Positions 1-13,892 of a DNA stretch of 64,000 nt are shown here, in pieces. The stretch's first letter is position 1; each line of letters starts with the position of its first letter. Made by a program: the position numbers and the translations under genes. The stretch is from assembly GCF_048773025.1 (NCBI RefSeq), contig NC_133539.1, positions 32,871,001 through 32,935,000 on the forward strand. The letters are read 5' to 3'. This DNA is from Camelus bactrianus. Taxonomy: Eukaryota; Chordata; Mammalia; Artiodactyla; Camelidae. The notes under the pieces are model-generated. The model had not been told where the DNA came from. It did not search any database and saw only the letters and a program-made list of their open reading frames with translations.

Positions 1-3000
1 CATTAGTGCAAGTTTCATTAATAAACTTACAAATTTCAGGAGTTAAAGGCAATACAAATTTAATTTTCTCTGAAGTAGTACTCAACGCACAAGGTTTTTG
101 CATCTGTGACCTTTCACCTTGAGGAGATTCAGGGACAGGGAAGAACCACAGTTCTTCAATTTTGTGGCATTTTCATTGTCTAGAGCTTTGGAAGCCTCCA
201 CTTCAAAACCAGAGAGGGAAGGAAAGAGGGTAGAGAAGCTTTGCCAACTTCTTAAAAGCTTCAGCAATGAAGTGAAATATATTATTTCATCCATATTTCA
301 TTGACTAAATCTAGTCACATTGCTTTAATCCAAAATAAGGGGTTGTTGAGACAACCTTTACTCTGGTCAACTACCTCCTAGATTTAAAGATGAAATGGAG
401 AGCACTTTTTGGGGGGAGAGGGGTTAGAAATCTAGTCATTTAGCCTCATTCCTCTTTTAATAGGGTGAGATCTACTCAGATCAATTCGTGGTGGCATTCA
501 AAATGCAAATATTCTTCTCAGTTCCCTTCCTATTCTGCAACTGGATGGTAGATGAATAGGTTAACTCCTAGCACAGGTCCAAATTTGTAGTTTGCTCAAT
601 CAGGGAGGCTTAAGGCGGCCTAAGGTGGTTCTGTTGATCTTAGATGGGATCTCAACTGTCCTAATTTTTCTGGGATCTCAGTCCTGCTGCAATCCTCGTG
701 GTGCATTTACAAAAGCTCTCCCTGTTTCCATCTTCTGCCTACATTTTTCTTATGAATTTTGAACCTCTGTGATGTACCACTGCCACTTCTAATTTTGATG
801 GTGAGGTATTTCTTTTATTTAGAACATAAGATCTCTGGGGCTCAGTGGGAACATAATTCTGGTTGATGTGAAAGCAGCAGTTATTTAGTGACTGAAGGCC
901 TTTTTTGTGTGTCCAGTAGGGAAATCCCAGAAAGTATTCACATAGTAAGGCTGCTCTAAGTGTTTTGTGAAATGTACAAAGGGAATACAGTTTTGTAGCA
1001 GATTATTTCTAAAACACGTGTTTTTCTTGTTCACCTTTCATCGGAAGGCGATTTTATATACTCTTTCCTTTCATACAGTCCTCATTATCCCGGTGAAAGC
1101 TCTCCAAGAGAGAGCCAGGATCTTTTCTACAGAGTAGGCTGGTTGTTGGGCTACCTCAGTCTCCAAAGCCAAGTCAAGCTCAAAGCCCTAAGTCCAGAGC
1201 TCAGAGCTTGGTTGGAAAGCCAGGGAGTCACGGAGTACTGGAGCCTTTGAAGCAGTGCATGTCACACTATGGATCTACCTCCTGAGAATTAGCAAGAGTA
1301 GTGTGTGGTTGTGCTTTCTCCACGGGCTTCAGAAGGCACCTCTACAGTATATCTCAATTCAACCCAGCTACAAAGTAGGAGTTCAAGGTTACTGCTGAAC
1401 CATTCTATTTAATGCAATAAAGCACAACGTCCTCTTTTATTGTAGATTTCACATGATGTGTCTAATTTGATGTATATTTTTTCTCTTCAGTAAGTTTTGG
1501 AATATTACTTGTGTGAATTACTGGAAAAAAAAAAAAGTCCCTTTCCATACTCACTCCTAAAAAGCCTTTTATCAAATTAGCTTTCATCAGTCACTCCTCA
1601 TGTGTCCTGGGCTTCTCAGCTTCAATCATTTCAGTTGTACAATGGATTTTTTTCCTCCTTTATTTTAAATTGCCTTATTTATTTATATATATGATTATTT
1701 ATATATATATAACATATATCCCTAGCAGTGTATGTATTTATACAAAATGTATGAGCTTATATATACAATATAACTACATATATATAAAACTGTATATATT
1801 GTATAATATATACATATGAAAATTTTCTAGTATTTTATACTTTAGTTGTAGTGACATATTAAGATATGTTGCATTTTGTTTTTTATCTTTTAAATTTATC
1901 TACCTTTCACTAAAATGTTTTATAAGCAAAATATCAGTGCCATATATTTTAACACATTACCAGACTTTTAAATGTTAGCGTATAATTTAATATTGAGTAG
2001 CACTTTTAGAAACTCATTTAGAGAACGAAAAAGAAATCAAACTCTATGATGTAATATAAGAAAATTCAATGCTTTAAACCTAGAAAGTTGGATGTCATAC
2101 TTCAGCTCTACACAGTAAATTGTGATTTATTTTTATTACTCTGAGATTGACTCCATTCCCACAGAATGTTTGATTTATACAAGAAGATATTTTAAAAACA
2201 ATATTCATGATCAATATTAATGGGCTGATTTTTAGAGGCAGTATTTACTTTCTGGAAGATTCACACACACCTTTTCCCCACAAGAGGAGGAAACATAGTA
2301 AAAACTGGAGAAATTGAGGCCATTTGATCAGAAAGAAGATCAAGTTGTGAAACATCCAGTAACAAATACATATTGGCAATGAAAAATATTAAACATGTTT
2401 CATAGGAATCAGTGGACTAATATTAATGAAATCTGTATTATATTTATGTCTTTTGTGGTTCTACCTGAATTTCAAAAGTATAAAAGTGATTTTCTTAAAT
2501 ATATTAACAGGTGCCTAGATTTTGAAAGTTTCTATACTATGGAATTTATTTCACCTAATATTGTCCACAAAATGAAGGCAAAACCGTGAAAATTTAAACC
2601 AAACTTCAGACTGTAGGAGATGAGACTTTGAGATCCTAAGAAACATACACAAAGTATTCTTGAGTCATTTTCTCCTCCTATTTTACAAATCCAGTTCCAG
2701 GCTTTCACAGGGTATGGGCCCCTATAAAGGTAAAAGATCACAAATACCAAAGGCTGGTTTCTCTAATGAAGGCAGATGTTTTTCATTCTCAACTAACTTT
2801 TGTGTATAAATTTCCATAATAGCATGACATACAATCTGCTTGTCTCTTTGATAGAACTGCTCTATGAGAATAATACCACATGGCTACATACGGTGGTTTT
2901 ATGGTGGGATGTGAAAAAATTAGTTTCATATGTCTTTGAGGGGACTGGTATATTGTAGGTTGTTGGAGAGAATGAAAGCTTACAGAAACTAGTTCAAATA

Positions 3001-3822
3001 CCACATCGTTTTCTTGTTCTCTGAAAGCAGGCAAATAGTGAGCTGTATCAAATTGTGAACTGTATCAAAAGCCGAAAGATATTTTCCCAAGGAAAATAAG
3101 AAATAATGTGACAAACACCTAGAGAAATACTGTTTTGAAGAAGCCAAGAAAATATTCACAAACTTTTATTTGTGGGAGATGGGGGAGAAAAGTTTGTATA
3201 AGTCTTTGAAAATGTTTATCAGACTTTTATAGTTATTAAATTATGATTATTATCTATTAACAATCATGCCTCATAAAACTACCCATACTAGATATTGAAC
3301 AGATATAATATACATTAACTACAAATTGTGTAGTATTCGTATTAGGGTAAGGCTTCTAGTAAACATGGTCTTTATTCACCAAACTAAAATGTAGTTGCAT
3401 ATATAGCCGCATTTGGGCATTTTGTGTTAGTAACACATCATAGTTGCTGTTGTATGTTTGTCAATTATTTAAACTTTGAGGAGTGAAGAGCATTCTGAAG
3501 ACTGAAGTAAAATCGGGCTTTGCTATGTTATTTGCAGAACATGTTTGATAGGTTACTACTAGTACTGGTGTATTTGATTTTTTTTTCCAAATGCTTTGTA
3601 TATCAAGTGAATCTTTTGGCACTTTAGGTGTGAATTTCATGAGCAAAGTTTCTGTTATGTTCTTATGATATCTGACAAATGGTATATTCTTTTATCCTTA
3701 ACCCACTTTTCGAAGAGAGAGATAATACTATTAATAAGAATGTAATGCCTCTAATTTTTATCCCAGCAAGATGATATTAAGGAAAAGTAATCATCTGATG
3801 TAAAATATTTTATGCATTACAG

Positions 3823-3823
<1 letters not shown>
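1..3823. other. Intronic stretch with no recognised content
   Basis: I recognise no gene or named repeat. The first 1.4 kb is less AT-rich and may hold degraded old repeats that I cannot name. Short open frames near 100-300 and 2395-3034 lack any family similarity. About 1675-1830 is almost pure A/T with many TATATA runs. Confidence 0.6.

Positions 3824-3857
<34 letters not shown>
3824..3857. repeat. (CA)17 microsatellite
   Basis: Uninterrupted CA dinucleotide run of 34 bases. Pure runs of this length are usually polymorphic. Confidence 0.97.
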
Positions 3858-3858
<1 letters not shown>

Positions 3859-4746
3859 TTGCTTTTGCATTTGTTTGATGGGAGTACTGAAACCTAAGAG
3901 AAAGACAAACCATTTTGAGCATATGCATACTAATTTTCTAAAGATGAAATTTTGAAATATACTCAATTATCTCAGCAATTCTTGTTGAATCATTAACTTA
4001 TAAATGACAACATTTTCAGCCTAAAATTCAGTCAAATTTCAGCTATATATTGAGCACAAAGTGTAAATTCATATTAGATGGTTTTAAAATATGGATAAAT
4101 AATACTATTAATGAAATTAAAGTGTAACTCACTGTTTGAAAACACGTTCAAAATCTACTGAGTTTTTTTTTAATAGATAAAAGCATACATCAAGTATGAT
4201 ATGCCATTGAGTTAGTGATTCCTGATTATTGCATCTGGGCATATTTGTGATTAAACAAATTTATAAATTGAATGTGTAAATTTCAAAAGTAGGTTCCTAA
4301 AACCATTGCAAGGGACTTCAAAAGTCATTTAGGACATATTTTCATGCAATGAGAGGAAGACATTTAAACATTCCTGGCAGGAGACCAGGTTGCCATTAAT
4401 TAAACAACATTTTTGACAGAGCCCACTCTCTCATGAGTTTCCTAATTACAATTGTGAAGAGCTCAATAAATAGAAAGACAGTCTCTGTATCAAATCCAAA
4501 TGGACCTCTTACTAGCTTCTCAAATTGAATGATTTGATCAGGATAAGTATGATCTCCTATTCACATGTCAGTAACCACTTCATCTACTCTCAGTGTTCTC
4601 TCGTCCAGTGAAAATACTCCCCAAATTTAAATTATATATTTATCATATGTGATTTACAGTCTTGGAACTACTTTTATTCTTTATCAAAATGTACTGTATG
4701 GATTGTCAGAGAGATGAAATTACTATATACTAATAGTATATGAGTG

Positions 4747-4773
4747 GGTGTGTGTGGGTGTGTGTGTGTGTGT
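4747..4773. repeat. (GT)n microsatellite, imperfect
   Basis: GT-rich run interrupted by GGG triplets in its first half and pure for about 15 bases at its end. Confidence 0.9.
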
Positions 4774-6594
4774 TTGCAGTGTTTTCCTTTCCCAGTAGTT
4801 ATCTTAGTAAAAGTTTGTATGGAATTCTCAAGTTTTAGAGATTTTAGATGATCCCATCATTATATGAAGAATCTGTAGAACTCTCCCGTTTTGTAAAACT
4901 AAGGTCATGCTGATAGCTTAGATGACATAGTCAATAGAACATAATTAGCATTACTTTTATAGATATTTCTTCTCTGCTGAATCCAAGGAGGTGTTAAGGA
5001 GAACATGTTTGTAAACAATAGATTGGTAATTCTTTTTTATAATTTAGTAACTAAGTGGAATTATGACTAGAGACAGTCTATTATCTATTGTTTTCTATCA
5101 TTCCTGGGTATCAACACCAATTTTAATATAGAAGCATTAGCATATATAGATGTAGTGGTACAAATAAACCTACAGTAGCAAGGCAGAAACTATACTAACT
5201 GCTTACTAATATCGCCCCTTCCAATGCATACAGTTGGACTGTGTTTGCTAGCCTCCCTTGAAGTACGGCCATGTGCCCAGACGTGGAATGTTAACTCAAG
5301 TGATATTCGTGTTTCCAGGCCTCTGCCAGGAAAATTTGCTACCCATGCTTCCCTAGGCTCACTTCCTCTCAGAAGGTTTTCACAGTCAAAAGATGAAGAT
5401 AACAGCTAATGTCACTAATACTTGTGTAGTGTACATTGCCTCCATCAGTGGCCTTGAGCAGTCCTTTACTCTGACATGTTAGAGAAACTTCCTGTACTTC
5501 AAGCCACTAAAATGCAACTCTACTGTAAAATTAGTGGGTGTAATGATACCTAGACAGTTAACTAGAGATACGAAAGAAAATTTAAGTGCATTTGCCCTGG
5601 CTTTACAAAGTTCTTCTTGCCATATAAAATTGTAAAAGTCAAAGTAAGGTAAGCCTACTTACTATCTTAAACAGAAGGAGTAAATTTTCATAGTCTGAAT
5701 CCATAGGTTTAGAAGTTTTACAGGCATGGGCTATTATATGGTGTAGGGGGATACTCACCTGCCTTAGATGTTTAAAGTTTCAGTTACATAATTCAATTTA
5801 TGTCAAAATGGAGAAAGATATTTAGAATGGGGTCAGAAAAATGAGTTTTGTGTGAATTATGAACTTTTTTTGGTTTATTTTGATCTCTTAATGATATTTT
5901 GGTACTATATAAGTAAGAAAAAAACTAGCCTAATGATTTAGAAACTAAAAATCAATAGCTGGAAACTCCTTTCAAGTCAAATTTTACAAAATGAAAATTA
6001 TCAGGTGCAAAGAATCTATTAGAACATAAAAAGTTCAAAGTCATTATCATGTAAAACTGTCATTTTTTCTAGAGCATACCCTCCTTACTTATTGTATGAG
6101 ATGATTCACCAGGTGCACCTGCCATTTTATTTATTCAGTGAGCTTTCACTTGTTCATTCACTCTCACCTGATGGAGAGACTGGGAATTATATTCAGAGCA
6201 CTGTGCTCATGGCTGTGGGCAGTAGGTAGCAGTCTCATCCGTGGCTGGATGCGCCAGGAGATTACCATATAATAAGATAAATGGTACCTATCAGCATATA
6301 AGTAATGGACCACATAATGTTCGCTTTTAATCTCTCATTAACTCAACAAATTGTTAGTGAGCTTCATGTACTTTCTTGCCCCGAAAGCCTAAAGGAAGGA
6401 GTGAATGTAGTTTGAGGTGGACAGCATGGAAGAATTTATCAACAAAGCAATATGTTAATTAGTTTGAATGATAAGTATGACCTGGAGACATGCAGGGAAT
6501 ATATGTTTTTACATAAAGAGGCATGGATTACGTTCTATATTTGAACAAATGTTCATGCATTTTTAAATTATTAGGCATTTTGAAGAGGGATGGG

Positions 6595-6706
6595 GAAATA
6601 GATCAGAAAAGTAAACGTTTCTGTTCATTAGGGCCTTATATAATGTGAGAGTTTAAATGTTACCTTACAAGAGAGATAATTGGGCAGGGATACAGATGCA
6701 TTATGA
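6595..6706 (+). repeat. Copy A of an approximate local direct repeat
   Basis: About 112 bases that align in the same orientation with 7543-7655. Shared blocks include TTAGGGC, TTTAAATGTTA and AGAGATAATTGGG. Identity judged by eye is roughly 80%. It is either an old local duplication or two copies of an unrecognised dispersed repeat. Confidence 0.75.
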
Positions 6707-7542
6707 ATGTTGTCTGTGTGCAGAGCTTTAGGAATTTAAAAGAGTGGAAAAGTGGAGGGGTTTCCATGAGGAGGAAACTCTGAGGGACAAGACTTAGCAA
6801 AGATGAGAAGGTGGAAAGTAGAAATACCATGGAGTTTATATCCTTTCCTCAAGTATGGAAATACATTTTCCATACCCAGGCTTACTAATTTTTAGTACAT
6901 GTTAGGTATGGTAACATTTTGGTTTTTTAAATGTTTCATAATAACAGATTACAAGTAGAGGAGTGAGAGTAGTGACTTTTTGTTTTTATACATTTGAAAT
7001 AAGAAACTCTGGGATTTAAAAATTGAATTCTACCACTGAAAAAACTTCCTTCAAATAGTGACACAGTTTCCAGATTTATTGCTTGGGTTTTGTTCGCATT
7101 TCTATTCTAAAACTCCATTTAATATGGTTTCAGTAAAAATTCAGTCCCAGCTGAAACTTGGTAGACCAAATATCAGCTCTGGAGCAATGGTTGTTTTTAC
7201 CAATTTTCCAGAAGATTGATTTAGATTGTTTTATGTTGTATGACTGTAAAAGAACAAAACACAAAAGAATTCACTAGCTTGATATTTTATTCTGTCTGTA
7301 TGTGTTAACTCCTTTATTTCTGGCGGTCCATAGTAGTATCATAAATAACATATACTAATTATAATCAGTATATGATTATGCTATTAACAAAATACTTGAG
7401 ATATTAATAAATTAACATATATTAACACTTGTAAGAAGAATGGCTAGATTTTCATCTTAACCTTCCTCTTGTATAATATCTAGAGGCATATTTTGACGTC
7501 ATACATGTCAGTACACCAACTGCAAGGTCTGAGAAGAGTCAA

Positions 7543-7655
7543 GAAATAGACTAGAAAAGTAAGCATGTTTCTGGTCTTTAGGGCTTTATGTGATGCGACA
7601 ATTTAAATGTTATCTTACAAAAGAGATAATTGGGTAGGGATATAGGTGTATTAGG
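7543..7655 (+). repeat. Copy B of an approximate local direct repeat
   Basis: Counterpart of 6595-6706, about 950 bases downstream and in the same orientation. Both start at GAAATAGA and run through the AGATAATTGGG and AGGGATA blocks, then diverge. Confidence 0.75.
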
Positions 7656-10504
7656 AAAATGAAAAGAGCCTGGAATCTGTGACGCATTTAAAACTATATT
7701 AGAGCTATTTGACTTGTTTTTCCTTTCTGGTTTATTAGGAAACAGATTTAATTAGCAAATATATATATATATTCTGATACACAAAGACAAAGTTGACCTC
7801 ACTGAAGCTTTAATTCCTCATCCTAGTTTTTACCCTTGGGGATAGTATATATTTGAGCTGAAACAGAGAGCTGGCAGATGGCATGAATCAATTTGGTTAG
7901 TGATCAGTTCTAGAATGATCAGAAGGGGCAAAACAGAGTAGTTAGCACAGGTCTAAGGTTAGCATAGTGGATAGGGTACAGAGAGCAGGCCTGTTACAGA
8001 AGTCGGGAAACAAATAAGAGTGCTGGTCTGGGCAACCTTGAAACACCAAAGTCACAACCATGGGGAGGAATACATTATTAGTCAGCAAGCAACAGAATAA
8101 AACTTGATATTGAATCAAAGGCCACGTGCAGCATTCTTATATATATCTTTCCCCTAGGCAGAACCTGGCTTCTGCACTGCTATAGCTAAACTCCCTATAG
8201 ATATCAAGTGGGGACACCTGGATGGTGGACACAAGCTGAGAACACGGAGAATGAAGGCTGACATATCTGTCTTTCTTGAAAACCCATCACACTAGTGATG
8301 TTAAACTTACTTTACTCAATGAAACTTACTGGTTGGAAAATAATATGTTTAAGAAAATTTTTAGATATATGCAGTGATTGCTTTGGCTAAATCCTATTGG
8401 TGTAGGATGGTATGCTCTTGGAAATGTATGCTCAACATTGAGAATTTAAGTAGCCAAAATGACACTAGAAATTACTTGTATCATCCTCATGTAGGCTTTC
8501 CTTTAGTTCCTGTCTACAAAATATAGTGAATTATAATAAAATAATTCAGCACATAATACTCATTTACTATATGGAATTTTCTAAAATGATGTTAATATGT
8601 ACAATTATAGAATATTATATGCAAGATTGATGACCCACATGTTAAACTTAATCCAGTGAATTTTAATGGGCATCTCTATGTACTGTGATATGCGTAAAGC
8701 CTTCTGTGAAATATAAATACTTATAAAAATAAATATAAATATAAAGAGATATAATCGTGATTTCAGAAAGTTTTAGATCAAATGGATTAACTAGGAAGAA
8801 ATGCAAAAACAATGGAGATGTTATCTGCTACATTTTAATAGTCTCTGAAATGTGTTTACATCATGAAATATGTTTTTATCATTTAAGCATCCTAAAATAT
8901 GACATAAAGTACTACTTACGGGAAATTAAAGATAGTTGAAAATATTTCTGGTATGAAGTATGTGATCACCTTTATAAATATCACAACATTTAAGGAGGGA
9001 AAACTATTAGTACAAGTATGCACAAATTGCTATTATTTTCTTAAATGAATAGTGTTAGATAAATTCAATAGTATTAATGTTATTAAGTTAATTTGGTTTA
9101 AAACTAATTGATACACGATTTATTAAATATGCCAGTAACATTTGTTAGAAATAAGGGTAAAATGTGTCTAAAATTCACCAAGTAATCATCAGGAATTTTT
9201 ATTTTACCCAATATGAATCCCAAATATACATTTGTATGATTGATGAACCATTTAGAACCAACGGTATGTTGGGAAAATAATTTTCACCGAGTTAAGTGCT
9301 ATTTAATAGATTCTTATTCATTGGTCAGTACTTCTTATTTGCAGCTAAAATTAAATTCTCCAGAGGTCAGAGTTTTGAACTGTTAAATCACCTCACCAGT
9401 GGAGGATAGGCACCTAATGGCTGATGAACTGTGACCTCAGAGTAGCCCACTTAACCCACTAGCTCATTTTCATCTCTGTGATGTGTGAGCAATTACCTTT
9501 CATCCCTTTATTACACATACTCATTTGTTTTCTTCAATTATTCCTGGGATAATGTTTAAAATCTATTTTTTAATGAAATGTGTTTTTTAAAAGATAATTT
9601 AGGTAACATTCTGTATTCTCAAAGGAAAAACACCTTTTTTTTAATGATTGAATTCACTTCAGCTGACAATATGACAATTCTTTATTGAAGTTCACTATAA
9701 ATACATGGGACTTGCTATGTGGAAAATATGGGTTATTTCTGATTAACTGCTACCTTTCGTGTTCATTTGGAAACCGTAAGATAACATGACAGTAGCTTCA
9801 GAGATCACTCATTCAGTATTTCATATAATTTTTCAAAGATCAGTCACTTTGTTAATAAATTTTGTAGCATGTTTCTAGGGCTTTTATGCTCAACAGCATC
9901 TAAACAGGGCACTTTTTTTTTTCTCCTTTTTTTTTTTTTGGCTTTTCTCCTATGGGAGATCTTAGAGATGTATCAAAGAGGACTTCCTAATTCAGTTCTT
10001 TTTCACTCTGCTCTTACCGTAGACAGTTTGGCTTTCAGTTTCCATTCAGTAGTCATTCACCAAATACCTCCCATGCAGATAGTGATGGTTCAGGGTGCTG
10101 CAATGAGCAAGACAAAGACGCCACTCACAGAGAATCCACTGAGTTATATTACATCCCTCTTTGGACTTTTCAAGATTTCCTGTTATTCTTTCATACTTAA
10201 AATGCTGTGATAAAGTGAATTGAAGAATGACATCATAAGTATTTACAAACTTGAAAAGATAAATGCTGTAGATGTAAGATTTGCTTAAAATGTTCAATCC
10301 AGTGAGGATCTCCTCAGGCAACTCTTCTGTTTTGGAAAATAAATTATCAAGGAAATTTATGCAATAAATAATCTATGTACTAACTATGTCAGTTTCTTGG
10401 CTTTTGGGAACATGTTTTCAAGTTTTGAGTATATATTCATATATTTCAGTTCTCTAAACCATATTCCTTATACTTTTACTCAGTTGTGTAATCTCTACCT
10501 AACA

Positions 10505-10600
10505 CTTAGCAGACTGAGGTACACAATATTTAAGTGACTTACCTGGGTTCATATGGTTAACCAATAACAAAGCTTACATTAAAATGCAGGTATTCTACTT
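10505..10600 (+). mobile_element. MIR SINE fragment
   Basis: Matches from memory the MIR core region: a GACTGAGG-like start, TAAGTGACTTACCTGGGTTCATA in place of the consensus TAAGTAACTTGCCC stretch, then the decayed 'loss of Ala/Gly' part. Old, mammal-wide and tRNA-derived; inactive. Confidence 0.55.
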
Positions 10601-11789
10601 TCAGAGCCTAATTTTTAGTCAAGGTTAGTAGGGATCATGAAACAACAAAAAAAAATTATATGATTTGGTAATCTGAGTCAATTGAGACATTTCAGACTCT
10701 AAAAATTTCAATTCTCTCAAGATTCCAAACCCCAAATATTTTAATATATCATTGCAGATTTGTTTTAAAGCACTTGACACATTACATAATATCATTAAGT
10801 TCCCATCATAATCCAAAGATGGAGATACATTATTACCCACAGAAAACCTGACCTCGTATAAGTACTTAAAGTAGATCTTTTGATTCCAAAGTTAGTGCTT
10901 TTTAGCTTTACTGCACACAAGTGGTTTAAATATGAATTTTTATATTTGTATGTATTGAGTAATTTAATTTGATTTTGGTAATGTTATATAGTTACCATAT
11001 GATAGTCTGACAAAAAGAGAGTTAAATTCCTTTTGCCAAGATTCACTGAAAATTGTAAGCTCGCTCTCCCTCTGTCAGTGGGACCTGTGTTAGAGGAAAT
11101 GGAATTGAACACAGGGAGTGAGTAGCATGTTTTACCCATACAGTATCATGGCAGGAACCTGAGGTTTTCCCTTTTGGTGACTTCTTTTTTAAAAAGCCAA
11201 GAAATAAGTGATAAATTTTTTTTCTAAATCAATCATAGCTTTGAAAAATGGTTGATATAGCATGAGGTCCTATTGAGGAAATGACAAATCTGTGTCCCAC
11301 TGTTTTCCTCTTGCAACTGAACAAGGCATATATATATATTAGGGAGTGTAGGAGATAGAGTATGAAATAGATATTTTTATAAAATGTCTGCTGTACTCTA
11401 ATGGAGTTGTAAACACAATCATAGTCTAACTTCCTTATTTTTTATATTCATTAAAAAGCAGTTTTTAAAATCTTTGCAAATATGTGTCTCCTTATGAAAT
11501 TAGAGTTAACAAAGAATGGTCTCAGAGGGACTGTAATCATTAAGGTGTGTGTTTTTTGAGTAAATGGGAGGATGATTTTTTTAAATACACTTAAAATCAT
11601 GAAGATTTAGAATTTTCCAGAATATTTTATATTTTCTAATTGCCTGCTTCTCTCACAAAGCACGAAGGAAAGGTACAGGCAATTTAAGAATATATGATAC
11701 TTGGAATCCCTATCTTATTCTATGGCCAAGGTATATAATGAATTTTAAGCTTTGAGAACCTAACCATTTCCCCTATTCCATCAACTGTG
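10601..11789. other. Intronic stretch with no recognised content
   Basis: No gene or confidently named repeat. Moderately AT-rich, with short TA runs near 11328. Confidence 0.6.
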
Positions 11790-11970
11790 CATAAATTTTT
11801 TAAACTGTGTTTTTAGTGTACATTCATGCCTAGTTGTGAGAAATAATATGGAGAAGTCCATGTACCCTTCACCCAAATAACATCTTGCAAAGATGTTACA
11901 ACTAGAAAATTGACATTGATATAGTCCACCAATCTTATTTGGGTTTCACCAATTTTACATGCATGCATTT

Positions 11971-11988
11971 GTGTGTGTGTGTGTGTGT
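11971..11988. repeat. (GT)9 run
   Basis: Short pure GT run inside the old L1 3' end. Confidence 0.9.
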
Positions 11989-12094
11989 CTGTATTTAGTT
12001 TGATTCAATTTTATTACATTTGTAGGTTAATATATCCATCACCACAGTCAACATACAAAACAGTTCTATCACCACAAAGATCCCTTGTGCTGTG

Positions 12095-12216
12095 TTTTTT
12101 TTAATTCTTATTTTTTATTGACGTATAGTCGAAGCAATTTAGTTATACATATACATACATATGTATATTTTTTCAGATTATTTTCCATTGCAGCTTGTTA
12201 CAAGAATTTGAATATA
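12095..12216 (-). mobile_element. 5'-truncated L1 3' end nested in the older LINE
   Basis: Poly-T start (the A-tail on the minus strand), then sequence of the artiodactyl L1 3' UTR type: ATTGACGTATAGTCG, AGTTATACATATACATAC and TTTTCCATTGCAG. It is flanked by GCTGTG on both sides (12089-12094 and 12217-12222), a short candidate target duplication, and the older L1 resumes with TATAACCACACTC. Confidence 0.7.
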
Positions 12217-13599
12217 GCTGTGGTGTTATAACCACACTCATATCCCTCCCCATCCCCACCAACTCTTAACTATCCTTAACCTTTGGTAGCCACTAATCTT
12301 TTCTCTATCTCTTTCAACTTTATTTATAGAGTTTTTGATTGTATCACTTTCACTTGTATGTTTTCTTAGTAGTTGATCCAGGTATTGAAATACTATACAT
12401 TTAGGACTTACCACAGTCTACCAGTTTTACCACTTCTAGTCAGGTATGGAAACCATTAGGTTCCTTTGCCCTGTCCAGTTTTTACTTGTCTTGAGCATTC
12501 CTTCCATATGTGTTGCACACTGCATCAGTCAATGTTACAATTTTTGTTTCTAACATCATGTAATGGAGAAAACTCAGGAGAAGAAGGATAGTCTATATTG
12601 TATCTATCCCAATTTTTTGTTCTTTCAATTGTTCTTTTTTCCTTCTTGATGCTCCAAAATTTCTTCTATTCTGTTTGAAGAACTTGAACTTTTCTTTAAG
12701 ACAGATCTGCAAGGGAAACATATTCTTAGTTTTCCTTTTTCTAAGAATATATTTCTTTCCCCTTGATACCTGGAAGTCAGTTTCGCTGGATAAGAATCCA
12801 CTATCGACAGTTCTTTCGTTTCCACACTTTGAAAAATATGCCACTCCCTTTGACCTCCATGATTTCCAATGAGAAATCTTTTATCATATGAGCTAGTGTC
12901 CTCTTACAGGTAATATATGTTTCTCTCTGGCTGCTTTCAAGGGTTTTTTTTGGTTTTTTTTTTTTCTGTTTGGATTTCAGGAGTTTAATTTTAATGTATC
13001 TTGGTAAGGACTTCTTTGGGTTTAACTTATTTCAGTTTGCTCCTCTTCTTGTTTTTGTAAATGTATTTCTTATACCAAACTTGTGAAGATTTTGATCACT
13101 ATTTCTTAAATTCTTTCAGCTCCACTCTCTTTCTCTTCTTTTGGGACTCATATGGTACCAGTGTTGGATATTTTGTTATTCTCCTACAAGTCCTTGAGGC
13201 TCTGTTTTTTGTTTGTTTATTTTTGTTTGTTTGTTATTTTCCAATCTATTTTCTCTCTCTTGTTCAGAAAGGGTGAATTTTATTGTTTTATCCTTAAGTT
13301 CACTGATTATATCCACTGACATCTACATTGTACTATTAAGCCAATCTCATGAGTTGTTATGGTTATTGCATTTTGACTTCTATAATTTCCTTTTGATTCT
13401 TTTAAAATAGTTTTTATATTATTTTGCTTTCTTTATTTATTATTTGTTTTAGGATAATTAGTTAATTATTTGTTAAAGCATTTTTAACATGGGCATGGCT
13501 TCTTTAAATTCTTTGTCAGATAATTCCAACGTCTGTTTTAACTCAGTGTTAGCATCTATTGATTTTTTTTTTGCCTTTCATTCCTTCTCAACATTTTTT

Positions 13600-13892
13600 A
13601 TTGTTATTTTTTATTGAAGTGTAATCAGTTTGCAGTGTTAGTTTCAGATGTATAGCAAAGCGAATCAGTTATACAAATACATACATACATATATATTTTT
13701 TCTGTTTCTTTTCCATTACAGCTCATTACAAGAAATTGAATATAGTTCCCTGTGCTATGCAGTAGATCCTTATTGTTTATCTATTTTATATATAGTAATG
13801 TATATCTGTTAATCCCAAACTCGTAGTCTATCCCCCCCAATTAGATTTTCCCCCTGGTAACCAGTTTGTTTTCTATGTCCATGAGTATGTTA
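13600..13892 (-). mobile_element. 5'-truncated L1 3' UTR of general artiodactyl type, nested
   Basis: On the + strand: TTTTTATTGAAGTGTAATCAG, AGTTTCAGATGTATAGC, CAGTTATACAAATACATAC and TAGTTCCCTGTGCTATGC. This matches the artiodactyl L1 3' UTR shared with ruminants and whales, and differs from the form in the younger copies at 25.6, 51.9 and 56.1 kb. The older LINE continues on both sides. Ends are approximate; I could not fix a target duplication. Confidence 0.75.

Larger units (their letters stand above)
4774..10504. other. Intronic stretch, mostly unassigned
   Basis: AT-rich DNA without a gene. About 5210-5530 is GC-richer and looks like a degraded old interspersed repeat that I could not name. 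An approximate duplication links 6595-6706 and 7543-7655 (listed separately). A perfect TGACGTCA octamer lies at 7494-7501. Poly-T tracts lie at about 9910-9940. Confidence 0.55.

Noticed and set aside
2789-3034. 81-codon minus-strand frame suggesting an unknown exon
   Set aside because: No flanking splice signals that make sense in either gene orientation, no family resemblance, and the length is within chance for this window.
5210-5530. Possible named repeat (GC-richer old element)
   Set aside because: It looks like dispersed repeat material, but I could not match it to a family reliably, so no element is called.
9869-10210. 113-codon + strand frame with a hydrophobic, Phe-rich start
   Set aside because: The hydrophobic run comes from poly-T tracts. 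No splice sites, conservation pattern or family match seen.
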